Below are positions 1 through 7,580 of a DNA stretch of 7,972 nt, piece by piece. The stretch is from an uncultured Senegalimassilia sp. (GTDB taxonomy: Bacteria; Actinomycetota; Coriobacteriia; Coriobacteriales; Eggerthellaceae): the NCBI GenBank assembly GCA_937925385.1, contig CALEWN010000059.1, forward strand, positions 1-7,972, given 5' to 3'. Numbering within the stretch: position 1 is the stretch's first letter; the number at the start of each line of letters is the position of its first letter. A program made the translations under genes and the position numbers. A model generated the notes under the pieces. It was given only the letters and a program-made list of their open reading frames with translations. It was not told the DNA's origin and did no database searches.

Positions 1-2
1 GC

Positions 3-672
3 GGTCAAAGCATGTTTGACGCGCTTGGCGACGAAGATGTGCTGTATGCTCTGCCGGCAAAAGCGATAACGAGTGTCGCGGAAATGTTCAGAGTCATAAA
101 GGAGTGCGCTGAAGAAAAACAAAATCTTAGAGTTTCGGATATATATGATGCACTGCTTGTGCGCACGGGATATCTTAAGGCGCTCGAGGATCAGAATACG
201 GTTGAGGCAGACGGCAGAATAGAAAATTTGCTTGAATTTAAATCGGTAATATTTGAATACGAAAAAGATGATCCAGAGCTTACACTTGAGGACTTTATGG
301 AAAGGGTAGCGCTTATTTCCGATGTGGACAATCATAATGCCAGTGAAAATGCAGTTGTGCTTATGACGATGCACAGTGCCAAGGGACTTGAATTTCCGGT
401 TGTGTTTCTTCCGGGAATGGAGGACGGATTGTTTCCGGGGTGGCGAGCATATGAAAAACCTGACGGGCTTGAAGAGGAAAGAAGGCTTTGCTATGTCGGT
501 ATGACGAGGGCAAAGGACAGACTTTATTTAACGAGCGCGGCAGTGCGCACGCTGTACGGTAAGACTGATTATACGAGAGAATCGCAATTTTTGCGTGAGG
601 TAGATAAAAAATTGATAGACGGGGATGCTATATACGACGGCAAGAAGAGCAGCGGCGGCTTTGGTGGATATG
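3..672 (+). CDS. pcrA: PcrA/UvrD-type DNA helicase, C-terminal part (5' cut by window, 3' cut by junction)
   Basis: This is a superfamily 1A ATP-dependent 3'-5' DNA helicase of the PcrA/UvrD family, which acts in DNA repair and in clearing proteins from DNA. Only the UvrD C-terminal helicase domain is present. The frame is open from base 3, so the ATG at 12 is internal. Visible motifs are the motif V region 'TMHSAKGLEF' followed by 'LPGMEDGLFP' (about 366-435) and motif VI 'EEERRLCYVGMTRAKDRL' (about 471-525), with the conserved Arg and the Gln/Glu-rich approach. 'ESQFLREV' near 580-603 is the usual end of the folded domain, followed by a Gly-rich linker 'GGFGGYGG'. The normal C-terminal tail is missing: after about 672 the frame continues only as an Arg-rich shadow of whiA, stopping at 947. 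Codon use is AT-rich and unlike everything downstream, suggesting a clostridial source. PcrA is preferred over UvrD or Rep because of the Gram-positive style of the motifs, but this is not certain. Confidence 0.85.
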
Positions 673-676
673 GGGG
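650..676. other. Chimeric junction between AT-rich helicase fragment and GC-rich whiA
   Basis: Here the reading frame, codon style and gene identity all change. In the helicase frame the bases read as the Gly-rich linker GGFGGYGG; in the whiA frame, shifted by one, the same bases read LVDMG. The breakpoint therefore cannot be placed exactly: a run of up to about 25 bases is compatible with both parents. Such shared short words are where assemblers join unrelated reads. No insertion-sequence ends, target duplications or tRNA are seen at the join. Confidence 0.75.
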
Positions 677-1305
677 TGCTTTCCGCCGAAGGCGGCCTGG
701 TGCTCGGCGTATCCGAGCAGTTGGTTGCCAAGGATTGCTGCGCAGCCGCGTATCTTCGCGGCGCCTTCTTGGGCAGCGGGTTCGTGTCGGACCCCCGCGG
801 CGATTTCCATTTCGAGGTGATCGTCGAAACCGAGGAACTGGCCGATGGGCTCGTGGAGTTGCTGGCTCGCAAGAACATCAAGGCCCGCATCATGCAACGC
901 CGCAATTCCTACATGGTCTATTTGAAAAGCGGCAGCGCCATCCTTGAGTTCTTGGCTCTTGCGGGCGCTCATCAAAGCGCGCTGGCAATGGAAAACGCTC
1001 GCGTCATCAAAAGCGTGCGCAACGACGTCAATCGTCAGACCAACGCCGAAATCGCCAACCAGGCGAAGACCTCGCGTGCGGCGATCGATCAGATTCGGGC
1101 CATCAGGCAGGTGGTGGAAGCTCACGGCATGGAGAACCTCCCGCCGGCGCTGCAGGATTTTATCAAGCTTCGCGTGCGTCATCCTGAGGCGACGCTCAAG
1201 GAGCTTGGTGAGCTTGCCAACCCTCCGCTATCGAAGTCGGCGGTTTATCATCGGGTGCGCCGTATCGAGCAACTGGCCTCTGAGCTGGACAATCAGAATC
1301 GGTAA
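661..1305 (+). CDS. whiA: WhiA family DNA-binding regulator, C-terminal two thirds (5' end missing at junction)
   Basis: WhiA is a conserved Gram-positive protein: a sporulation transcription factor in Streptomyces, and a nucleoid-associated protein linked to division in Bacillus. The readable part begins around 'LVDMGVLSAEGG' and contains 'KDCCAAAYLRGAFLGSG', the second half of the LAGLIDADG-homing-endonuclease-like domain. Next come 'GAHQSALAMENARVIKSVRNDVNRQTNAEIAN', characteristic of the family, and the C-terminal helix-turn-helix ('ATLKELGELANPPLSKSAVYHRVRRIEQLASEL'; parts quoted from a contiguous region near 1190-1285). Family members have about 310-325 residues; aligned from memory with B. 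subtilis WhiA, roughly the first 100 are absent. The in-frame ATG at 625 lies in the helicase-derived sequence and has no ribosome site, so it is not the true start. whiA upstream of gap-pgk-tpiA is the actinobacterial arrangement, where it normally follows rapZ and yvcK. The truncation is probably an assembly artefact, so the gene may be intact in the real genome. Confidence 0.9.
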   Translation: MVDMGVLSAEGGLVLGVSEQLVAKDCCAAAYLRGAFLGSGFVSDPRGDFHFEVIVETEELADGLVELLARKNIKARIMQRRNSYMVYLKSGSAILEFLALAGAHQSALAMENARVIKSVRNDVNRQTNAEIANQAKTSRAAIDQIRAIRQVVEAHGMENLPPALQDFIKLRVRHPEATLKELGELANPPLSKSAVYHRVRRIEQLASELDNQNR

Positions 1306-1311
1306 CCGATT
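1297..1311 (+). other. Small inverted repeat over the whiA stop codon
   Basis: AATCGG and CCGATT (1297-1302 and 1306-1311) flank the TAA stop of whiA, and a third copy of ACCGAT lies at 1315-1320. No T-run follows, so this is not a standard terminator. It may slow transcription or be chance; I see no proper terminator between whiA and gapA. Confidence 0.25.
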
Positions 1312-1389
1312 GTCACCGATATACCGCCATTGGCTGGAATGCGCTAGTCTCGGCTTGTCGACCGTCTGCCAATTTCGCATCGCAAGCGT

Positions 1390-1419
1390 TTGACTTTCCG
1401 CTACACTTACGTTTCGTAT
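1390..1419 (+). promoter_or_regulatory. Possible promoter of the gapA operon
   Basis: TTGACT at 1390-1395 is a good -35 hexamer (5 of 6 to TTGACA). The best-placed -10 is TCGTAT at 1414-1419 with an 18-base spacer, matching only 3 of 6, so the -10 is weak. A start near 1426 would give a leader of about 34 bases to the gapA start. An alternative -10-like CATAAC at 1424-1429 lacks a -35 at the right distance. A promoter is expected because gapA follows a 154-base gap, but its exact place is uncertain. Confidence 0.35.
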
Positions 1420-1441
1420 GGCCCATAACTTGAGTATCTGA

Positions 1442-2461
<1,020 letters not shown>

Positions 2462-2484
2462 TCGGCTAACCGCTTAACGCTATG

Positions 2485-2584
2485 AAGGGCCCTGGAACCG
2501 AACCACGCCCCTTGCATGCTGCGACGACCGTGCCCGATGCGCGGCCGGCTGCATTGCAAGGCGGCATCGGGACCAGGGTCTTTT
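2485..2584 (+). promoter_or_regulatory. Structured gapA-pgk intergenic element, possible attenuator or processing site
   Basis: AAGGGCCCTGG (2485-2495) can pair with CCAGGGTCTTT (2573-2583) as an 11-pair stem with two G-U pairs, ending in TTTT (2581-2584), as an attenuator would. Just inside it, CCCGATGC (2533-2540) pairs perfectly with GCATCGGG (2564-2571). A competing helix joins CCTTGCATGC (2510-2519) to GCATTGCAAGG (2551-2561), with one bulged T. It cannot form in a simple fold together with the second stem, so two folds are possible. The T-run is short, which favours partial termination or an RNA-processing or stability role. I do not recognise it as a known riboswitch class. Confidence 0.45.
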
Positions 2585-2594
2585 AGTTGGACAT

Positions 2595-2610
2595 CACCGC
2601 ATCTGCGGTG
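2595..2610 (+). other. Hairpin just upstream of the pgk ribosome site
   Basis: CACCGC (2595-2600) and GCGGTG (2605-2610) form a 6-pair stem around ATCT. It ends 5 bases before the pgk ribosome site AAAGGAAG (2616-2623), leaving that site free. It could protect the 5' end of a processed pgk message; a role is inference only. Confidence 0.4.
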
Positions 2611-2628
2611 GTTTGAAAGGAAGTCATC

Positions 2629-3816
<1,188 letters not shown>

Positions 3817-3824
3817 GGCAATCC

Positions 3825-3848
3825 AAGGGGGGCGCATGCGTCCCCCTT
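3825..3848 (+). other. Strong hairpin between pgk and tpiA
   Basis: The arms AAGGGGGGCG (3825-3834) and CGTCCCCCTT (3839-3848) form a 10-pair stem with one G-U pair and a CATG loop. It is followed by ATCGTTTTG rather than a continuous T-run, so it is at most a weak terminator. A barrier or mRNA-stabilising hairpin inside the operon is more likely. The tpiA ribosome site begins 10 bases downstream and is not sequestered. Confidence 0.6.
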
Positions 3849-3872
3849 ATCGTTTTGAAAGGAGCGTGCCAT

Positions 3873-4643
3873 ATGGCCCGCAAACCGCTTATGGCCGGTA
3901 ACTGGAAGATGAACAACACCTATGCCGAGGCCGTGGTGTTGGCGCAAACCATCTCCAACAATTTCGACAAGCACTGGACCGACTCCGTGGATGTGCTCGT
4001 GTGCCCGCCGTCCATCGACCTCAAGCCGGTCAACACGGTGTTCGAATTCGATCATCAGCCCATTCAGATCGGCGCGCAAAACGTGTACTGGGAGCCGAAG
4101 GGAGCATTCACCGGCGAGGTGTCGGTGCCGATGCTCAAGGACGTCCGTTGCACGTGCTCCATCGTGGGCCACTCCGAGCGTCGCGGCTACTTCGGCGAAA
4201 CCAACGAGGACGTCAACCGCAAGGTGCGCGCGCTGCTCGATGGCGGCCTGTACGCCGTCGCATGCGTCGGCGAGTCGCTGGCCGTTCGCGATGAGGGCAG
4301 CGCCGAGGAGTTCGTCTGCGCTCAGGTTCGCGCCGCGTTCGCTGGCCTGGAGCCCGAGGAGGCCGGCAAGGGCGTCGTGGCCTACGAGCCCATCTGGGCT
4401 ATCGGCACGGGCCGCACCGCTACGCCCGAGCAGGCGCAGGACATGTGCGCCGCTATCCGCGCCACGCTCGCCGACATGTTCGGCGCCGAGACCGCCGATC
4501 AGATGCGCATCCTGTACGGCGGCTCCATGAACGTCGGCAACGTCGAGCAGCTTCTCGCCCAGCCCGATATCGACGGCGGCCTGGTCGGCGGTGCCAGCCT
4601 GAAGGCCGATCAGTTCGTGCAGCTGGTGAAAGCATGCCTGTAA
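3873..4643 (+). CDS. tpiA: Triose-phosphate isomerase
   Basis: This (beta/alpha)8-barrel enzyme interconverts dihydroxyacetone phosphate and glyceraldehyde 3-phosphate, feeding GapA. It has 256 residues, normal for the family. Active-site residues are all visible: Asn10 and Lys12 in 'AGNWKMN', His100 in 'VGHSERRGYFGE' and the catalytic base Glu172 in 'AYEPIWAIGTG', which also contains the start of the mobile loop 6. The phosphate-binding 'YGGSM' is at 215-219. The start ATG at 3873 is chosen because AAAGGAG (3858-3864) lies 8 bases upstream. An in-frame TTG at 3855 overlaps that ribosome site and would add six atypical residues. Its stop codon overlaps the gpmI start by one base, so tpiA and gpmI are co-transcribed and probably translationally coupled. 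Confidence 0.97.
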   Translation: MARKPLMAGNWKMNNTYAEAVVLAQTISNNFDKHWTDSVDVLVCPPSIDLKPVNTVFEFDHQPIQIGAQNVYWEPKGAFTGEVSVPMLKDVRCTCSIVGHSERRGYFGETNEDVNRKVRALLDGGLYAVACVGESLAVRDEGSAEEFVCAQVRAAFAGLEPEEAGKGVVAYEPIWAIGTGRTATPEQAQDMCAAIRATLADMFGAETADQMRILYGGSMNVGNVEQLLAQPDIDGGLVGGASLKADQFVQLVKACL

Positions 4644-6202
4644 TGAGCGCGTTGCGAAACGAACAAGGGAAGCTGTCTCTTCCGGCATGTTTGATCATCA
4701 TGGACGGTTTGGGCTTGGCGCCGGCAGGTCCGGGCAATGCCGTGTCCCTGGCCTCCACGCCGGTGCTCGATCAGCTGTTCGAAACCTGTTCCCATACCAA
4801 GCTCGAAGCTTCCGGGGAGGCCGTGGGCCTGCCTGAGGGGCAGATGGGAAACTCCGAGGTGGGGCATCTTAACATCGGCGCCGGGCGCGTGGTGCATCAG
4901 GAGCTTTCGCGCATCAACATGGCTTGCCGCACCGGCTCCATCTGCGATAACGCCGTGATCAACGATGCTATCGAGGCGGCAAAGGCGCCGGGTGCCGCGT
5001 TGCACCTCATGGGCCTGCTCTCCGATGGCGGCGTTCACTCCAGCAACGAGCACCTGTATGCGCTCATCAAGCATGCCGTGCAAAGCGGAGTCGGCGATGT
5101 GCGCGTGCATGCGTTCATGGACGGTCGCGACGTTCCGCCGTCAAGCGGCAAGGGCTACATGCAGCAGCTGCAGGACTTTATCGCTGAGAACGGATTCCAA
5201 GAAGCCGTGCGCGTGGCAAGCGTATCGGGCCGCTATTATGCGATGGACCGCGACAAGCGTTGGGACCGTGTCGCCAAGGCGTACGAGGCCGTCGTGTGTG
5301 CAACGCCGCTCGTCGCTTCGGGCGATCCCGTCGCCGCTATGCAAGCGTCCTACGATGCTGAGGTCACCGACGAGTTCGTCGAGCCTGTGGCGCTTGATCG
5401 CCGCGGCGTCGCCGATGGGGATGCCGTCGTGTTCTTCAACTTCCGTCCCGACCGTGCCCGTGAGATCACGCGCGCCATCGTCGATGATGCCTTCGATGGG
5501 TTCGATCGCGCTCGTCGGCCCCAGGTCTCGTTCGTGTGCCTGACCGAGTACGATCCGGATATCCCTGCGCCCATCGCGTTTCCCAAGACGTTCCCGGAAA
5601 ACGTGCTTGCCGACGTGCTCTCCGCCGCCGGCCTGCGCCAATACCATATCGCCGAAACCGAGAAGTATGCTCACGTCACATTCTTCCTCAATGGCGGACG
5701 CGAGGAGCCCAAGGCGGGGGAGCAGCGAAGCCTCATCCCTAGCCCCAAAGTCGCCACGTATGATCTGCAGCCCGAGATGAGCGAGCCTGCGGTCGCGGAC
5801 ACCTTGGCCGCGGCGATCGACGCCGACGAGGCCGATGTGTACATCGTGAACTTCGCAAACCCCGATATGGTCGGCCACACAGGCGTCATCCCTGCTGCCG
5901 TCGCCGCCGTCGAAGCGGTGGACTCCGGTGTCGGTAAGGTAATCGACGCCGTTCGCCGCAAAGGTGGATTCGCGTTCATAACGGCCGATCACGGCAACTG
6001 CGACAAGATGATCGCAGACGACGGAACGCCTCATACGGCGCATACCACCGCGAAGGTGCCGTTCATCTTTGTGGACGGTGCCGATACCGGGCGGACGCTC
6101 GGTGATGAGGAAGGCGCGCTTTGCGATATCGCCCCCACGTTGCTCGATGCCATGGGGCTTGCTGCTCCTGCTGAGATGACCGGACGCAGCCTGTTCGCGT
6201 AA
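4643..6202 (+). CDS. gpmI: 2,3-bisphosphoglycerate-independent phosphoglycerate mutase
   Basis: This two-domain, Mn-dependent enzyme of the alkaline phosphatase superfamily interconverts 3- and 2-phosphoglycerate through a phosphoserine. It has 519 residues, close to the usual ~510. Visible features are metal-binding Asp21 in 'IIMDGLG' and the nucleophile Ser71 in 'MGNSEVGHLNIG'. Phosphatase-transferase domain motifs are 'HAFMDGRDVPPSSG' (156-169), 'SGRYYAMDRDKRW' (195-207) and 'FNFRPDRAREITRA' (265-278). Lys341 is in 'ETEKYAHVTFF', Asp408 and His412 in 'NPDMVGHTG', Asp449 and His450 in 'ITADHGN', and His467 in 'HTAHTTAK'. The start shown uses the TAATG overlap with tpiA. An ATG at 4634 (three residues longer) is equally possible: GGTGA at 4625-4629 is 4 bases from it and 13 from 4643. 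Neither start has a strong ribosome site, fitting translational coupling. It is the last gene of the glycolytic operon; eno is not adjacent. Confidence 0.97.
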   Translation: MSALRNEQGKLSLPACLIIMDGLGLAPAGPGNAVSLASTPVLDQLFETCSHTKLEASGEAVGLPEGQMGNSEVGHLNIGAGRVVHQELSRINMACRTGSICDNAVINDAIEAAKAPGAALHLMGLLSDGGVHSSNEHLYALIKHAVQSGVGDVRVHAFMDGRDVPPSSGKGYMQQLQDFIAENGFQEAVRVASVSGRYYAMDRDKRWDRVAKAYEAVVCATPLVASGDPVAAMQASYDAEVTDEFVEPVALDRRGVADGDAVVFFNFRPDRAREITRAIVDDAFDGFDRARRPQVSFVCLTEYDPDIPAPIAFPKTFPENVLADVLSAAGLRQYHIAETEKYAHVTFFLNGGREEPKAGEQRSLIPSPKVATYDLQPEMSEPAVADTLAAAIDADEADVYIVNFANPDMVGHTGVIPAAVAAVEAVDSGVGKVIDAVRRKGGFAFITADHGNCDKMIADDGTPHTAHTTAKVPFIFVDGADTGRTLGDEEGALCDIAPTLLDAMGLAAPAEMTGRSLFA

Positions 6203-6226
6203 TACGTGATTTTCATGACCCTGTTT

Positions 6227-6260
6227 GCGCCCGCCGGTGATTTCTTGCCTGTGCGGGCGC
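6227..6260 (+). terminator. Probable terminator of the glycolytic operon
   Basis: GCGCCCGC (6227-6234) and GCGGGCGC (6253-6260) form a perfect 8-pair GC stem with an 18-base loop, 25 bases after the gpmI stop. It is followed by GTTTCGTT, a poor T-run, so termination may be incomplete and some messages may read into secG. The -35 of the secG promoter lies in its loop. Confidence 0.5.
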
Positions 6261-6273
6261 GTTTCGTTATACT
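6245..6273 (+). promoter_or_regulatory. Promoter of secG
   Basis: TTGCCT (-35, 6245-6250) and TATACT (-10, 6268-6273) are separated by 17 bases, a good sigma70-type match. The expected start near 6280 gives a leader of about 37 bases and lies upstream of the secG ribosome site. The promoter overlaps the preceding inverted repeat. Confidence 0.65.
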
Positions 6274-6316
6274 TGGTTACTTGCGTACGTAGTTATTTCG
6301 AGTGAAAGAGCATCAC

Positions 6317-6574
6317 GTGAATCCGCTTTTGATCATCCTTATCGCCTTGCTGGTCATCTCCGGCTTGGGTCTCATCATCTTCATTCTGCTGCATTCGGGC
6401 AAGGGCACGGGCATCTCCGATATGATCGCCAGCTCCGTGTACTCTTCGCAAACCGGCACCAGCATCGTAGAGAAGAACCTTGATCGCATCACCATCATCT
6501 TCGCGGTCGTCTTCTTGCTGTCGCTTATCGCGCTTATGATCGTGTATCCGTCCGGCGCTATTGCTACCCGATAA
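6317..6574 (+). CDS. secG: SecG, preprotein translocase subunit
   Basis: SecG is the small membrane subunit of the SecYEG protein-export channel and supports the SecA-driven step. The protein has 85 residues: a first membrane segment (about 3-26, 'LLIILIALLVISGLGLII' within it), the family signature loop 'LLHSGKGTGISDMI' (compare the usual LLQSGKGGGLS), then a second membrane segment (about 55-75, 'ITIIFAVVFLLSLIALMI'). The GTG at 6317 is chosen because GAAAGAG (6304-6310) lies 6 bases upstream. A GTG at 6302 would add five residues but has no ribosome site. secG after gap-pgk-tpiA is the common actinobacterial arrangement. It has its own promoter and is followed by the tRNA-Leu promoter. Confidence 0.93.
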   Translation: MNPLLIILIALLVISGLGLIIFILLHSGKGTGISDMIASSVYSSQTGTSIVEKNLDRITIIFAVVFLLSLIALMIVYPSGAIATR

Positions 6575-6622
6575 AATTTTTTAAAATTGGGTCTTGGCAA
6601 GTACGTAAGGTTCGGGTATATT
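6573..6622 (+). promoter_or_regulatory. tRNA-Leu promoter with AT-rich upstream element
   Basis: TTGGCA (6594-6599) and TATATT (6617-6622) with a 17-base spacer form a strong sigma70-type promoter; transcription should start near 6629, about 22 bases before the tRNA. Directly upstream, AAAATTTTTTAAAA (6573-6586) overlaps the secG stop codon and occupies the position of an UP element, where the alpha subunit of RNA polymerase binds at stable-RNA promoters. The UP role is inferred from position and composition. Confidence 0.7.
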
Positions 6623-6650
6623 AATCATCGTTGCTTTTCGGCAACAACTC

Positions 6651-6737
6651 GTCGGAGTGGTGGAACGGCAGACACGCAAGCTTGAGGTGCTTGTGCCCGT
6701 AACGGGTGTGCGGGTTCAAATCCCGCCTCCGACACCA
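6651..6737 (+). tRNA. tRNA-Leu(GAG)
   Basis: The acceptor stem GTCGGAG (6651-6657) pairs with CTCCGAC (6727-6733), followed by discriminator A and an encoded CCA. The anticodon stem CAAGC/GCTTG encloses loop TTGAGGT with anticodon GAG, reading CUU and CUC. The long variable arm (CCCG-TAA-CGGG) is typical of a class II leucine tRNA. The T arm is GCGGG-TTCAAAT-CCCGC. The fold is complete with no mismatches in the acceptor, anticodon or T stems. Confidence 0.97.
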
Positions 6738-6745
6738 GAATTCAG

Positions 6746-6770
6746 AAAGCGGCCTACGGGCCGCTTTTTT
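6746..6770 (+). terminator. Intrinsic terminator of tRNA-Leu
   Basis: AAAGCGGCC (6746-6754) and GGCCGCTTT (6759-6767) form a perfect 9-pair stem around TACG, with a run of six T (6765-6770). It starts 9 bases after the tRNA CCA end. Confidence 0.93.
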
Positions 6771-7224
6771 GCTACCTACAGCATCTTCGGCAAATTGTTC
6801 GTTGCTCTTGTCGGGTTGCTTAGCGGACGAGTGCTGCATTGCGATCGGGCGTTTGGAAACCCCTGTTCGCACTGTTTTCGCATTCGGCGTTGATGGCGTG
6901 CCAGAGTGCCTGCGCGGTGCATCGCTGCCTCGTTCGTGCATTTTTGCGATCCAATACGGTGTTTCGCGACTCTTCATCTTTTCTGGGCATCGGCAGCGCT
7001 TCTATCGGGGCTCTGATCGTGCTCATTTGCGTTCCTGAGTCACTTTGCACTGTGCGTTAGCATCGGGGGGAGGTGTTTGCTTTGCAAACGCGTCCTCAGC
7101 GTCTTTTCGCTCTCTGCTTTGCAGGCGCATCTCCAGTTGCTTCATCGCCTTGCTTTCGAGCAGTAATGCAATAGGTGCTGAAATTGGCTTGCGTCGGCTG
7201 GTAGCTAACATACTGATGACATTG

Positions 7225-7246
7225 GAGGCTCTTGTGGAAGGGCCTC
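7225..7246. other. Isolated hairpin in the gene-free stretch
   Basis: GAGGCTCTT (7225-7233) and AAGGGCCTC (7238-7246) form a 9-pair stem with one U-G pair on the plus strand and a GTGG loop. No T-run follows on either strand, so it is not a standard terminator. Function unknown. Confidence 0.4.
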
Positions 7247-7267
7247 TCATCCCGTTGCCTTAGGGTA

Positions 7268-7278
7268 TAACGCCCACC
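7268..7278 (+). repeat. Copy of the tRNA-Val 3' end
   Basis: TAACGCCCACC here is identical to 7506-7516, the last T-stem base, the 3' acceptor strand, the discriminator base and the first two bases of the CCA end of tRNA-Val, in the same orientation 238 bases upstream. The bases before it do not fold as a T arm, so it is not an obvious tRNA pseudogene. It could be a trace of an attachment site or of a lost tRNA copy, or chance. Confidence 0.4.
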
Positions 7279-7336
7279 CTTGGCTTACCTGCATTCGCCT
7301 CACCAGGGAAAACAGCTAATGCTATCTGGCGATGGC

Positions 7337-7395
7337 AAAAAAGTTTGAACTTTTTCAAAAAAGGGGGTTGCCAAGATTTCTGGTTCAGGTATTAT
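7337..7395 (+). promoter_or_regulatory. tRNA-Val promoter with A/T-tract upstream element
   Basis: TTGCCA (-35, 7368-7373) and TATTAT (-10, 7390-7395; 5 of 6 to consensus) have a 16-base spacer; transcription should start near 7402, about 40 bases before the tRNA. Upstream lie phased A and T tracts (7337-7362), including the inverted repeat AAAAAGTT-TG-AACTTTTT (7338-7355). Their place suits an UP element. Confidence 0.65.
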
Positions 7396-7442
7396 ATCTC
7401 CTTGCCGACGCGCCGAAGGCGCTGAAGCAAATCACAGCAAGT

Positions 7443-7517
7443 GGGCGTTTAGCTCAGGGGGAGAGCGCTTCCCTGACACGGAAGAGGTCACAAGTTCAAA
7501 TCTTGTAACGCCCACCA
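7443..7517 (+). tRNA. tRNA-Val(GAC)
   Basis: The acceptor stem GGGCGTT (7443-7449) pairs with AACGCCC (7507-7513), then discriminator A and encoded CCA. The anticodon stem CTTCC/GGAAG encloses loop CTGACAC with anticodon GAC, reading GUU and GUC. The T arm is ACAAG-TTCAAAT-CTTGT. The CCA is followed at once by five T, then an inverted repeat. Confidence 0.96.
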
Positions 7518-7528
7518 TTTTTCAGTTT

Positions 7529-7546
7529 GATTCAGGTCACTGAATC
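7529..7546 (+). other. Hairpin after tRNA-Val
   Basis: GATTCAG (7529-7535) and CTGAATC (7540-7546) form a perfect 7-pair stem around GTCA. No T-run follows, so it may be a weak terminator or a processing signal, or part of the GATTCA repeat group. Without a terminator here, tRNA-Val and tRNA-Gly may share a transcript. Confidence 0.4.
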
Positions 7547-7580
7547 GTCGTGAGATTCGATTCACAAAAACGAATTTTAC

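Larger units (their letters stand above)
6771..7336. other. Stretch without a convincing gene
   Basis: About 565 bases between the tRNA-Leu terminator and the tRNA-Val promoter region hold only short open frames on both strands. None has a good ribosome site plus a recognisable protein. Two overlapping minus-strand frames (7250-7023 and 7050-6820) are rich in charged residues and could be remnants of one frameshifted gene, but this is weak. Composition is less GC-rich than the operon. Visible small structures are a hairpin at 7225-7246, the inverted repeat GTTTGC/GCAAAC (7075-7080/7084-7089), and TAACGCCCACC at 7268-7278, which copies the end of tRNA-Val. Confidence 0.6.

Noticed and set aside
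625..660. ATG at 625 as the start of whiA
   Set aside because: It lies in helicase-derived sequence, has no ribosome site, and gives a protein lacking about 100 family residues.
673..947. Continuation of the helicase frame past the junction, as a helicase fusion tail
   Set aside because: This part is Arg-rich and lies out of frame over clear WhiA sequence; it is a shadow of whiA.
1329..1373. Distant inverted repeat ATTGGC / GCCAAT upstream of gapA
   Set aside because: The arms are only 6 bases and 33 bases apart; chance is likely and no operator family is recognised.
3855..3872. Upstream TTG start for tpiA
   Set aside because: It overlaps the ribosome site AAAGGAG of the ATG at 3873, which gives the normal N-terminus.
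6621..6977. Minus-strand frame containing 'RRRDLNPHTRYGHKHLKLA'
   Set aside because: This is the antisense translation of the tRNA-Leu gene, a well-known false protein in databases.
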